Of a stretch of DNA of 64,000 nucleotides, positions 56,399 through 64,000 are shown one piece after another. Source of the DNA: Ideonella livida (GTDB lineage: Bacteria > Pseudomonadota > Gammaproteobacteria > Burkholderiales > Burkholderiaceae_C); NCBI RefSeq assembly GCF_010499455.1, contig NZ_JAAGOH010000010.1, positions 91,553-155,552 of the forward strand, read 5' to 3'. Positions within the stretch are counted from its first letter, which is position 1, and each line of letters opens with the position of its first letter. The notes under the pieces were generated by a model. It saw only the letters and a program-made list of their open reading frames with translations, ran no database searches and was not told the origin of the DNA. Both the position numbers and the translations under genes were made by a program.

Positions 56399-57280
56399 AT
56401 GCAACGCAAAGGCATCATCCTGGCCGGCGGCTCCGGCACCCGGCTGCATCCGGCCACCCTGGCCATCAGCAAGCAGCTGATCCCGGTGTACGACAAGCCG
56501 ATGATCTACTACCCGCTGTCGGCGCTGCTGCTGGCGGGCATCCGCGAGATCCTGATCATCAGCACCCCGCAGGACACCCCGCGCTTCCAGTCCCTGCTGG
56601 GCGACGGAGCCCGCTGGGGCCTGCAGCTGAGCTACGCCGTGCAGCCCAGCCCGGACGGCCTGGCCCAGGCCTTCCTGATCGGCGAGGAGTTCCTGGCCGG
56701 CGCGCCCAGCGCCCTGGTGCTGGGCGACAACATCTTCTACGGCCATGACCTGGGCAGCCGCCTGGAGGCCGCCGCCGCCAAGGACAGCGGCGCCACCGTG
56801 TTCGCCTACCCGGTGACCGACCCCGAGCGCTATGGCGTGGTGGAGTTCGACGCCCAGGGCCGCGCCATCAGCCTGGAAGAAAAGCCGGTGCAGCCCAAGA
56901 GCCGCTATGCGGTGACCGGCCTGTACTTTTACGACTCGCAGGTGGTGGAACGGGCCAAGGCCCTGGCCCCCAGCCCGCGCGGCGAGCTGGAGATCACTGA
57001 CCTCAACCGCCTGTACCTGGAAGCGGGCGAGCTGGACGTGCAGATTTTCGGCCGCGGGGACGCCTGGCTGGACACCGGCACCCACGACAGCCTGCTGGAG
57101 GCCAGCGCCTTTGTGCAGACCCTGGAAAAGCGCCAGGGCCTGAAGGCCTGCTGCCCCGAGGAAATCTGCTGGCGCAAGGGCTGGATCAGCGACGCCCAGC
57201 TGGCCGAACTGGCCGCCCCCCTGGCCAAGAGCGGCTACGGCAAGTACCTGCAGCAGATCCTGCGCGAACGGGTGTTCTGA
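56399..57280 (+). CDS. rfbA: Glucose-1-phosphate thymidylyltransferase
   Basis: The 293-residue enzyme forms dTDP-glucose from dTTP and glucose-1-phosphate. It begins [20 protein letters not shown], the nucleotide-binding GGxGTR loop, with [34 protein letters not shown] and [17 protein letters not shown]. Length is standard. It closes the plus-strand rfb set. The fourth pathway gene, rfbC (3,5-epimerase), does not follow; a minus-strand gene begins 43 bp away. Confidence 0.97.
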   Translation: MQRKGIILAGGSGTRLHPATLAISKQLIPVYDKPMIYYPLSALLLAGIREILIISTPQDTPRFQSLLGDGARWGLQLSYAVQPSPDGLAQAFLIGEEFLAGAPSALVLGDNIFYGHDLGSRLEAAAAKDSGATVFAYPVTDPERYGVVEFDAQGRAISLEEKPVQPKSRYAVTGLYFYDSQVVERAKALAPSPRGELEITDLNRLYLEAGELDVQIFGRGDAWLDTGTHDSLLEASAFVQTLEKRQGLKACCPEEICWRKGWISDAQLAELAAPLAKSGYGKYLQQILRERVF

Positions 57281-57323
57281 CACCCGGGCCCGGACGCCCG
57301 GTCGTCCGGGCGCCCCATCGCGC

Positions 57324-58754
57324 TCAGGCGGCCAGGCTTTCGGCCTCGTCCTCGGGCACCTCAGCCGCCCGCCGCACGGGTGAGGCCACGGTCGGCCGAC
57401 CGGCGGGCTCCGCACCAGGCTCCGCCGCCAGACCCCCATCCGATCCTGACGCCACACCGGGCACCCGCACCGTTGCAGGCCCAGGCGCCTGCCGGACCAA
57501 CGGCGGCAAGACCGCCCCCGCCTCGCCCCCTGCGCGGGCATCGGCGCGGGCGCGGCGCCGGCCCAAGGCCCCCGGCCGCAGACCCAGTGGCGGCGCACGC
57601 CGGCCCCGCAGGCGCCCGGCCACCGGCGTGGCCCGTGACAGCCTCCGGTAGGCCAGCAGGTACACCCCGGCCATCGCGGCCATGCCGGCGAGCAGCCCCA
57701 CCGTGGAGTGACGGGCCAGCACCGCGGTGCCCACGGTGAGCAAACCATAGGCCCAGAGCCAGGGCGCGGTGGCCGCGTTGCGGCGGTTCTGGCGCTGGGG
57801 AGACTCCGGCGGCAGCCCGCTGCGGGCCAGGTGCCGGTAGACCAGCGAGTGCAGGTGCAGCGCATCGGCCTGCATCACCCCGCAAGCCGCGGTGCTGGCC
57901 CGCCGGGCCCGGCGCCGGCGCCACATGGAGAACAGTGTTTCGAACACCGGATAGAAGCACAAGGCCAGTGGCAGCAGCGGCGGGTACTGGGGCTGGCGGT
58001 GGGTCAGCAGCAGGCCCAGCTCGGCCACCCAGAAGCCCAGCAGGTAGGCGCCCCCGTCACCCAGGAAGACCAGGCCGCGGGGGTAGTTCCAGACCAGAAA
58101 CCCCCCCACCACCGCCACGCTGGCGGCCGCGACCGCGGCCAGGGCCACATCGCCCGCAGCCCAGGCCAGGGCGCCCAGCGTCGCCAGCACGATGACTGCG
58201 GTCATGCCGGCCAGGCCATGGCAGCCGTCGATGAGGTTGAAGGCGTGGCTGACGCCGGTGACCCCCAGCAGGGTCAGCGCCCAGGCGCCCAGCGCCAGGC
58301 CCGCCACCGCGTCCAGGCCGGGCACGCCGGTGTGGTCGATGAGCAGGTCCAGGCTCCAACCCGCCAGCGCTGCCGAGGCGGCGCTGGCCAGGAGCCGCAG
58401 ACGCGGGCTGACCCGTCCGGACACGTCCTCGAGCAGACCCACGCACAGGGCGGGCAGGCCCGCCAGCAGCAAGGTCTGCAGCAGGCCGCCGGCTTCGGCC
58501 AGCGCCGGCACGGCCGCCGGTGCCGCCAGCCCGGCCACCGCCCAGCCCAGGGCCAGACCCAGACCGCCCACCCGCGGCACCGCGCGGACATGCAGCTTCT
58601 GCGGGCCGCTCTGCGGGGCATCGGCCAGGCGCTCGGCCCACCGGCGGCCGCGCCGGCCGCGCAGCAGCAGAGGCAGCCCCACCGCGGCCACCGAGGCCAG
58701 CAGGCAGACCAGCAGCCAGGGCCAGACGGCATGCCAGGTCATGGCCACGCTCAT
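57324..58754 (-). CDS. WecA/MraY-type polyprenyl-phosphate glycosylphosphotransferase
   Basis: The 476-residue integral membrane protein has about ten hydrophobic helices (first at about 8-25). It has the family's cytoplasmic-loop signatures: KLHVRAVPRVGGLGLALGWA (start motif), LLEDVSGRVSPRLRLLA, VSHAFNLIDGCHGLAGMTA (the NxxD metal site) and VFLGDGGAYLLGFWVAEL. It would transfer a sugar-1-phosphate to undecaprenyl phosphate to begin an O-unit. Residues from about 375 onward form a long Arg/Ala/Pro-rich, probably disordered tail that is absent from typical WecA. Its ATG overlaps the stop of the upstream glycosyltransferase gene (ATGA). Confidence 0.9.
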   Translation of the reverse strand: MSVAMTWHAVWPWLLVCLLASVAAVGLPLLLRGRRGRRWAERLADAPQSGPQKLHVRAVPRVGGLGLALGWAVAGLAAPAAVPALAEAGGLLQTLLLAGLPALCVGLLEDVSGRVSPRLRLLASAASAALAGWSLDLLIDHTGVPGLDAVAGLALGAWALTLLGVTGVSHAFNLIDGCHGLAGMTAVIVLATLGALAWAAGDVALAAVAAASVAVVGGFLVWNYPRGLVFLGDGGAYLLGFWVAELGLLLTHRQPQYPPLLPLALCFYPVFETLFSMWRRRRARRASTAACGVMQADALHLHSLVYRHLARSGLPPESPQRQNRRNAATAPWLWAYGLLTVGTAVLARHSTVGLLAGMAAMAGVYLLAYRRLSRATPVAGRLRGRRAPPLGLRPGALGRRRARADARAGGEAGAVLPPLVRQAPGPATVRVPGVASGSDGGLAAEPGAEPAGRPTVASPVRRAAEVPEDEAESLAA

Positions 58755-59962
58755 TGCGGCTCCCCGGCCAGGCGGCGCTCGGGCCACACGGTGCCCGCCT
58801 GGCCGCGGGCGGCCGGGGCGTTGCCGGTGAGCGTGGCGATGCCGGCCGGCCCCTGCTCGGCGCGCCCCTCGGGCAAGGGCTCGCCCGTGACCGCCGCCCA
58901 CAGGCGGGCGGCGGAGTCCTGCCAGACAAAACGGCCGGCGCGGGCGCTGCCCTGGATGCGCAGCCGGTCGCGCAGGCCACGGTCGCAGACCATCCAGGCC
59001 AGGGTGCGCTCCAGGTCAGCGGCGCTGGCCGGGTCAAAGTACAGCGCGGCGTCGCCGCAGACCTCGGGGATGGCGCCGGTGCGCGCGGCCAGCACCGGAC
59101 AGCCGCAGGCCATGGCCTCCAGGGCCGGCAGGCCAAAGCCCTCGTAGCGCGAGGGAAACACCAGGAAGCAGGCCTGCTGGATCAGGGCCTTGAGCACCGG
59201 GTCGCTGACCGGCCCCAGCCGCAGCACCCGGTCCTCGGACCAGGTTTCTTCGGCGCTCTGGCGGGCGAAGACGCGGCGGTTGAGTCCACCCACCACCACC
59301 AGCCGCAGTTCGCTGGCGGCCGGCAGGCGGCGGAAAACCGCCTCCACCAGGCCGACGTTCTTGTTGGGGTTGGCGCTGCCCACCACCAACAGGTAGGGCC
59401 GGCCGTCCAGGCCCAGGCGGGCCGGGGCGTCGTGGTCAGCGGCCACCCGACGCAGGTGGTCGCCCCCATTGGGCAGCACCTGCAGCCGGCCGGGCGGCAG
59501 GTCCAGCCGGGCGCTCAGCCGCTGCTGGGAGAAGGCGGAGACGGTGAAGAGCTGGCGCGAGCGCCGCGCCAGCCGCCGGAAGAGCAGGCGGTACCAGTGG
59601 CGGAAGGCCCAGGTGTAGGCCTGCGGATGGTCGAAAACCGCCGCGTCATGCAGCATGTTGGACTGGGCGCGGCCCAGCAGCGGCGCCGAGCCTGACAGGC
59701 TGACCAGCCGGCCCAGGCAGGCCGCCAGGGGCAGCACCGTCTGCTCCCACACGCCCAACGGCAGGCCGCGCGGGCCCACCTGACGCACCTGGATGTGGCG
59801 CAACGCCGGCACGGGCGCTCCTGGGGGGCACAGCAGCACCCAGGGCTCGGCCCCCTCGCGCTGGCCCAGCCAGGCGTCCAGGGCCTGCACCAAGCAGCTG
59901 GCGGTGCGCTGCACCCCGGTCATGTGCTGGGCAGTGAACTTGCCGTTGAGGTAGATGGTCAC
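58751..59962 (-). CDS. GT-B glycosyltransferase (family 4-like)
   Basis: The 403-residue protein starts (GTG) VTIYLNGKFTAQHMTGVQRT, the N-terminal acceptor-binding motif of GT4 enzymes. SNMLHDAAVFDHPQAYTWAF and FTVSAFSQQRLSARLDL follow, then the donor site with LLVVGSANPNKN and FPSRYEGFGLPALEAMACGC (the E-x7-E element). It should act at the cytoplasmic face, adding a sugar to a lipid-linked precursor; donor and linkage are unknown. AGGGA precedes the GTG at good spacing. It is translationally coupled to the WecA-type gene downstream. Confidence 0.9.
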   Translation of the reverse strand: MTIYLNGKFTAQHMTGVQRTASCLVQALDAWLGQREGAEPWVLLCPPGAPVPALRHIQVRQVGPRGLPLGVWEQTVLPLAACLGRLVSLSGSAPLLGRAQSNMLHDAAVFDHPQAYTWAFRHWYRLLFRRLARRSRQLFTVSAFSQQRLSARLDLPPGRLQVLPNGGDHLRRVAADHDAPARLGLDGRPYLLVVGSANPNKNVGLVEAVFRRLPAASELRLVVVGGLNRRVFARQSAEETWSEDRVLRLGPVSDPVLKALIQQACFLVFPSRYEGFGLPALEAMACGCPVLAARTGAIPEVCGDAALYFDPASAADLERTLAWMVCDRGLRDRLRIQGSARAGRFVWQDSAARLWAAVTGEPLPEGRAEQGPAGIATLTGNAPAARGQAGTVWPERRLAGEPQ

Positions 59963-60247
59963 GGGCGGATCCCTGGCAGTGGCGGCGCGCCGTCCCGCCA
60001 AGGGAGGGGCGCACAACACCGGAGAACGCCAAACACCGGTGCTTGCCGGCCGGACATCGGCCAGTGGGGTCAGCCTATCGGCCCCAATGGAGGCAGATCG
60101 GCGGGAAATGGCCGGGCTTTAGCCCCCTGATCCGGCGGCGCCGGGCGCGGGGCTCGCGCATCCTCTCTCCTGCGTATTCCGTCACACCCGGCCCCTCACG
60201 GCACCGGGTGGGCGGGCCGCGTATCCCCCGCCCACCCGAACCCACCC

Positions 60248-61432
60248 ATGCCCCTGCCCGCCCCCACCGCCCTGCTGCTGTCCACCGTCCTGACGCTGCT
60301 GGGGCTGGCCGGCTGCTCGCAAATGCCCCGCGGCGGGCCGCACCTGGAGGACATCGCCCCGGCGGCGGCCACGGCGGCCACGGCGGCCAGCCGGCCCGCC
60401 GGCCCCGCCGTGCAGCTGGTGCCCCTGAACGACGCGGTCGTGCGGCACCTGGCGGGCCGCCAGCGTCCGCCGCAGCTGGCCCAGGCCTTGCCCGCCCTGC
60501 GGGCGGAGGAGCGGGTGCTGCGCCCGGGTGACGCGGTGGAGATCACCCTGTGGGAGTCCCCGCCGGCCACCCTGTTCGGCAACGGCCTGGCCGACGCGCC
60601 GGGGGCTCCGGCCACCGCCCGCTCGGTGCTGCTGCCCGAGCAGCTCATCGACCTGGACGGCACGGTGCAGGTGCCCTTTGCCGGGGCGGTGCCGGCCGCC
60701 GGGCAGACCCGCCAGCAACTCGCCGCCGAGATCGGGCGCCGCCTGGCCGGCAAGGCCAACCGGCCCGAGGCCCTGGTGCGCCAGACCCGCCACGGCGCGG
60801 CCAGTGTGGCCGTGGTGGGCGAAGTGGCCACCAGCCTGCGCCTGCCGCTCACCCCGGCGCGCGAGCGCCTGCTCGACGCCCTGGCCGCCGCCGGCGGCGT
60901 GCGCCAGCCGGTGCACAAGATCACCGTGCAGGTCAGCCGCGACGGCCACAGCGTGGCCATGCCACTGGAACAGGTGATCCAGGACCCGCGCCAGAACGTG
61001 CTGCTGCAGGCCGGCGACGTGGTCACCGCCCTCTACCAGACCCACAGCGTGAGCGTGCTGGGGGCCACCGGCCGCAACGACGAGATCGCCTTTGAGGCCC
61101 AGGGCATCAGCCTGGCGCAGGCGCTGGCACGCGCCGGCGGGCTGGACGACAACCGGGCCTCACCACGCGGGGTGTTCATCTTCCGCTACGAGGCCGCCGA
61201 CGCCCTGCCCTGGCCCCAGCCCCCGGCCACCGGCCCGGACGGCCGCGTGCCGGTGGTCTACCAGCTCGACCTGAGCGACCCCGGCAGCTTCTTCGTGATG
61301 CAGCACTTCCCGGTGCGGCACCAGGACGTGCTTTATGCCAGCAACGCCCCGGCCAACGAGCTGCGCAAATTCATGGCCCTGGTGATGTCGGTGGCCTACC
61401 CCGTCTTCAATCTGGTGAACCTGTCCCCATGA
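60248..61432 (+). CDS. Outer-membrane polysaccharide export lipoprotein (Wza/KpsD-like)
   Basis: The 394-residue protein has a lipoprotein signal with lipobox LAGC (Cys23). The polysaccharide-export (Poly_export) domain begins near VLRPGDAVEITLWES (about 92-107), followed by IDLDGTVQVPFAGAVPAAG and SLBB-like repeats (VAVVGEVATSLRLPL, VLGATGRNDEIAFEAQG). The end LRKFMALVMSVAYPVFNLVN is an amphipathic helix fit for an outer-membrane barrel of Wza type. It would form the channel for capsule or exopolysaccharide. Its stop overlaps the start of the fusion gene (ATGA). No Wzc/kinase gene is nearby. The upstream gap (59963-60247) holds no gene and no clear promoter. Confidence 0.9.
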   Translation: MPLPAPTALLLSTVLTLLGLAGCSQMPRGGPHLEDIAPAAATAATAASRPAGPAVQLVPLNDAVVRHLAGRQRPPQLAQALPALRAEERVLRPGDAVEITLWESPPATLFGNGLADAPGAPATARSVLLPEQLIDLDGTVQVPFAGAVPAAGQTRQQLAAEIGRRLAGKANRPEALVRQTRHGAASVAVVGEVATSLRLPLTPARERLLDALAAAGGVRQPVHKITVQVSRDGHSVAMPLEQVIQDPRQNVLLQAGDVVTALYQTHSVSVLGATGRNDEIAFEAQGISLAQALARAGGLDDNRASPRGVFIFRYEAADALPWPQPPATGPDGRVPVVYQLDLSDPGSFFVMQHFPVRHQDVLYASNAPANELRKFMALVMSVAYPVFNLVNLSP

Positions 61433-63273
61433 GCCACGCCACCCTGGACCCCGTCCCCACGCCCCTGCGCGCCCAGGCTCCGGCGCCCTCCCCGACACCC
61501 GCCGCCCCGGTGCCGCCGCCCCACGGCACCGACGCCGCCTGGCGCGACTGGGGCGAGCGCGACCCCTACTTCGCCGTGATCACCGACCCCAAGTTCAGGC
61601 AGTCCAACCTGGACGAGTCGGCACGGGCGGAGTTTTTCCACAGCGGCCGGCGCCATGTGCAGTACGTGCTGGACATCTGCCGCCGCCACCTGCAGCCCGA
61701 CTTCCAGCCCCAGCGGGCGCTGGACTTTGGTTGCGGCGTGGGCCGCGTGCTCCTGCCGCTGGCGCAGCAGGTGGGCGAGGCGGTGGGGGTGGACATCTCC
61801 CCGGCCATGCTGGAGGAAGCCCGGCGCAACGGCGATCGCCTGGGCGTGGGCGGCCTGACCCTGCTGCCGTCGGACGACACCTTGAGCGCGGTGCAGGGGG
61901 ACTTTGACCTGGTGCACACCGCCATCGTGCTGCAGCACGTGGACGTGGCCCGGGGGCGGGCCCTGTTTGCCCGGCTGGTGTCGCTGGTGCGCCCGGGTGG
62001 CATCGGGGCGCTGCAGGTGACCTACGGCAAACAGCGCTGGGCTGAGCGTTGGGGGCAACCGCCGCCCACCTTGCCGCAGCCTGCCGCCCCGGACCGCGCC
62101 CTGGAACACGCCCTGGAACACGCCCGGCAGGCCGACCTGCACCGCCCGGGTTGGCAGCGCACGCTACGCAGCCTCTGGCGCGGCGGGCGCGAGAGGACCA
62201 TCGCCCCCCTGGCCCCGGTGGCCGCCCTGCGACCGCTGGGGCAGGACCCGGAGATGCAGATGAACGCCTACCCGCTGGGCGAGCTGGCCTTCATCCTGCA
62301 GAGTGCGGGCATCCCGCGGTTCCACACCGAGTTCACCGACCACGGCGGCGAGCTGGGGGTGTTCCTGTTCTTCCAGCGGCCACGGCCCGCCGCGCCGCGC
62401 CGTCCGGCCCACCGGCAGACGGCCCCCCTGTCCGCCGCCCCCCCGGCCACGCCCGTCCCTGCCGTCCCTGCCGTCCCTGCCGTCCCTGCCGCCGCTGCCG
62501 TGGCGGTCGCGCCGGCGGTCTGGACCTCTCCCTTCCTGGGCGAGCCGCGGGCGCGCAGCCATGTCTGCACCTTCCACAAATGCGGCTCCAGCTGGTTCCG
62601 GCAGATCGTCATGGCGGTGGCCGAAACGCTGGCGCTGGACTACACCCCGGTCACCCAGCAGCCCGGTCGGCTCAACCAGCCTGTGCGACGCGGCCACGGC
62701 GCCGGCTTCCTGCTCTACCCGTCGGGCAAGCGCAGCGAAGTGCTGGCACAGCGCCAGCCCGGCGACCGCCTGGCGCTGTGCGTGCGCGATCCCCGCGACG
62801 CGCTGGTCTCTCAGTACTGGTCCTGGCGGGAATCCGACCGCCACAATGCCGCGGCCATCGCGCAGTGGCGGCAGGAGTTGCGGCGCCTGCCGGTGGCCGA
62901 GGGCCTGCGGCTGATCCTGCACAAGCGCCGCTTCGCCTACGGCGAGCAGATTCGGCGCTGGATGGAGGTGGACCTGCGCGAGGAGCCCGACCTGTGCCTG
63001 CTGCGCTACGAACACCTCAAGGAGGACTTCGAGGCCGAGGTGCGCCGCGCGCTGCACTTCTTTGACCTCGACGCGCAGCGGGTGGACCTGGTCCGCCTGC
63101 GTGAGCAGACCGACTTCTCCACCCGCACCCGGCGCGCCGCCGGGCAGGAGGACGTGGGGGCCCTCCTGCGCAAGGGGGTGGTGGGCGACCATGCGCACTA
63201 CTTTGACGACGCCCTGCGGCAGGACTTCCTGGCCGCCTACGGCGACGTCATGCAGGCGCTGGGCTACCGGTGA
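61429..63273 (+). CDS. Methyltransferase-sulfotransferase fusion protein
   Basis: The 614-residue protein has two catalytic parts. An N-terminal class I SAM-dependent methyltransferase (about 85-215) has RALDFGCGVGRVLLPLAQQV (motif I), AVGVDISPAMLEEARRNGD and FDLVHTAIVLQHVD. A Pro/Ala linker (about 325-370) contains four copies of Val-Pro-Ala coded by exact 9-bp repeats. A C-terminal sulfotransferase (about 375-614) has HVCTFHKCGSSWFRQI (5'-phosphosulfate loop) and LCVRDPRDALVSQYWSW (3'-phosphate loop, Arg and Ser). I infer methylation and sulfation of a surface polysaccharide or lipid, because the gene is coupled to an export lipoprotein. Which substrate is modified is unknown. No separate start is seen for the second half. 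Confidence 0.85.
   Translation: MSHATLDPVPTPLRAQAPAPSPTPAAPVPPPHGTDAAWRDWGERDPYFAVITDPKFRQSNLDESARAEFFHSGRRHVQYVLDICRRHLQPDFQPQRALDFGCGVGRVLLPLAQQVGEAVGVDISPAMLEEARRNGDRLGVGGLTLLPSDDTLSAVQGDFDLVHTAIVLQHVDVARGRALFARLVSLVRPGGIGALQVTYGKQRWAERWGQPPPTLPQPAAPDRALEHALEHARQADLHRPGWQRTLRSLWRGGRERTIAPLAPVAALRPLGQDPEMQMNAYPLGELAFILQSAGIPRFHTEFTDHGGELGVFLFFQRPRPAAPRRPAHRQTAPLSAAPPATPVPAVPAVPAVPAAAAVAVAPAVWTSPFLGEPRARSHVCTFHKCGSSWFRQIVMAVAETLALDYTPVTQQPGRLNQPVRRGHGAGFLLYPSGKRSEVLAQRQPGDRLALCVRDPRDALVSQYWSWRESDRHNAAAIAQWRQELRRLPVAEGLRLILHKRRFAYGEQIRRWMEVDLREEPDLCLLRYEHLKEDFEAEVRRALHFFDLDAQRVDLVRLREQTDFSTRTRRAAGQEDVGALLRKGVVGDHAHYFDDALRQDFLAAYGDVMQALGYR
62455..62490 (+). repeat. Four tandem copies of a 9-bp repeat in the fusion-gene linker
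   Basis: GTCCCTGCC is repeated four times without mismatch, followed by a degenerate fifth unit GCCGCTGCC. It encodes a Val-Pro-Ala repeat in the interdomain linker. Such exact in-frame repeats can change copy number by slippage without a frameshift. Confidence 0.85.
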
Positions 63274-63341
63274 TGGCGCCTCCTGCATGGAGGAGGCTGC
63301 CGCCGGGCGGGACGGGCGCCACGCCCCTGGCACCCGCCCGA

Positions 63342-64000
63342 CTAGTCGTCACGCTGGCCCGGCGCCGGGGCGGCCGGCGGTGAGGACGCCTTGGCGTCCA
63401 GCCACTTCTCCAGCATGGCCTGCAGCACCGGCAGCCGGGTGGGCTTGCTCAGGTAGTCGCTCATGCCGGCGGCCAGGCAGCGCTCGGCCTCGCCGCCCAG
63501 GGCGTTGGCGGTCAGGGCGATGATGGGCAGGTCCTGCCCGCCGGGCAGGGCGCGCAGCGCGGCGGTGAGCTGGTAGCCGTCCAGGCGCGGCATGTGCAGG
63601 TCGGTCAACAGCAGGTCAAAGCCGCCCTGGCGCCACAGGGCCAAGGCCTGCTCACCATCGCTCGCCACCTCGGCGGGGTAGCCCAGCTTGCCCAGCTGGA
63701 AGCGGATGACCTTCTGATTGGCCTCGTTGTCCTCGGCCACCAGGACCCGGGGGCGAGACGCTGGCGGGGCCAGCGGCGCCACCGCCCCCTCCGCCAGGGG
63801 GGCGGCCGGTGTTGCCGCCTCGGCCGCCTCAGCCGCCTCCTCAGCCTCCTCAGCCTCCTGGGCCTCCTGGGCTGGCGGCGCGGCCACCGGGGCAGGCGGC
63901 GGCGCGGCGCCCTCCAGCCACAGGCCCTGCACCGCCTGCAGCAGCTGGCGCCGGGTCAGGGCATTGGCGTCCAGGCCGCGGCAGCCGGCCAGGGCCAGCG
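63342..64000 (-). CDS. Hybrid sensor kinase / response regulator, C-terminal part (cut by window edge)
   Basis: The frame is open from the right edge (63998) to a TAG stop, about 218 residues with no start in view. The first visible residues, LALAGCRGLDANALTRRQLL, look like the end of a preceding receiver domain ('RRQLLQAV'). An Ala/Glu-rich linker (AQEAEEAEEAAEAAEAATPA) leads to a complete C-terminal REC domain: VLVAEDNEANQKVIRFQL, phospho-Asp in DLLLTDLHMPRLDGYQL, IIALTANAL and DYLSKP. It is most likely the 3' end of a multi-receiver hybrid kinase gene. An internal ATG would give a short regulator, but the upstream conservation argues against that. Confidence 0.8.
   Translation of the reverse strand, partial: LALAGCRGLDANALTRRQLLQAVQGLWLEGAAPPPAPVAAPPAQEAQEAEEAEEAAEAAEAATPAAPLAEGAVAPLAPPASRPRVLVAEDNEANQKVIRFQLGKLGYPAEVASDGEQALALWRQGGFDLLLTDLHMPRLDGYQLTAALRALPGGQDLPIIALTANALGGEAERCLAAGMSDYLSKPTRLPVLQAMLEKWLDAKASSPPAAPAPGQRDD

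Noticed and set aside
62455..62490. CRISPR-like or regulatory tandem repeat.
   Set aside because: Units are 9 bp without spacers and lie in frame inside a coding linker, so they are a simple coding repeat.

Overview
The window reads as chromosomal DNA of a high-GC betaproteobacterium, most likely order Burkholderiales (Ideonella/Rubrivivax/Leptothrix-type relatives). The grounds are the very GC-rich third codon positions, the block rpmF-plsX-fabHDG-acpP-fabF-rpoE-rseA-rseB-mucD / lepA-lepB-DUF4845-rnc-era-recO-pdxJ-acpS-nagZ, and a free-standing hemP. This placement is inference from gene order and protein style, not from a marker-gene comparison. No rRNA, tRNA, insertion sequence, prophage or CRISPR array was recognised.

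Region 1 (1-12.3 kb) has an iron theme. It holds the first 14 codons of bfd behind a Fur-box-like palindrome, then bfr, an RND efflux pair, a porin, a small P-loop kinase, fur, and a divergent locus with two Fur-box palindromes. On one side of that locus is a tightly coupled set of three unrecognised small genes; on the other are hemP, an unknown 324-residue protein and a DUF2325 coiled-coil protein. Region 2 (12.3-20.1 kb) has a binding-protein lipoprotein translationally coupled to a large hybrid histidine kinase, then on the other strand a DUF4139 (MuiA-like) protein and an unusual imelysin-like protein with histone-H1-like inserts.

Region 3 (20.2-27.7 kb, minus strand) carries vitamin genes (panB, panC, bioB, panD), a decayed trpB2 remnant, an S49 peptidase, a Rieske protein, a HAD phosphatase and rluC. 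rluC diverges from rne, which has a leader of about 620 nt with several strong stem-loops. Region 4 (31.3-50.1 kb, minus strand) is a long run of housekeeping genes: ribosomal protein L32, fatty-acid/phospholipid synthesis, the sigma-E module, protein export (lepA/lepB), RNA processing (rnc/era), recO, pdxJ, acpS and nagZ. Many junctions are 4-bp ATGA overlaps.

Region 5 (50.4-54.3 kb) has yceD, a Maf nucleotide pyrophosphatase, a tetrapyrrole-methylase-family protein, a VanZ-like membrane protein and a RhlE-type helicase. Region 6 (54.4-63.3 kb) is a surface-polysaccharide locus: rfbB, rfbD, rfbA, a WecA/MraY-type initiating transferase, a GT-B glycosyltransferase, an outer-membrane export lipoprotein and a striking methyltransferase-sulfotransferase fusion. 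The window ends inside the 3' part of a second hybrid kinase gene.

The points most worth a second look are the Fur-box-preceded three-gene mini-operon (8403-9117), the methyltransferase-sulfotransferase fusion (61429-63273), the trpB2 remnant (23871-24173), the imelysin with lysine-rich inserts (18549-20132) and the binding protein coupled to a sensor kinase (12323-16719).
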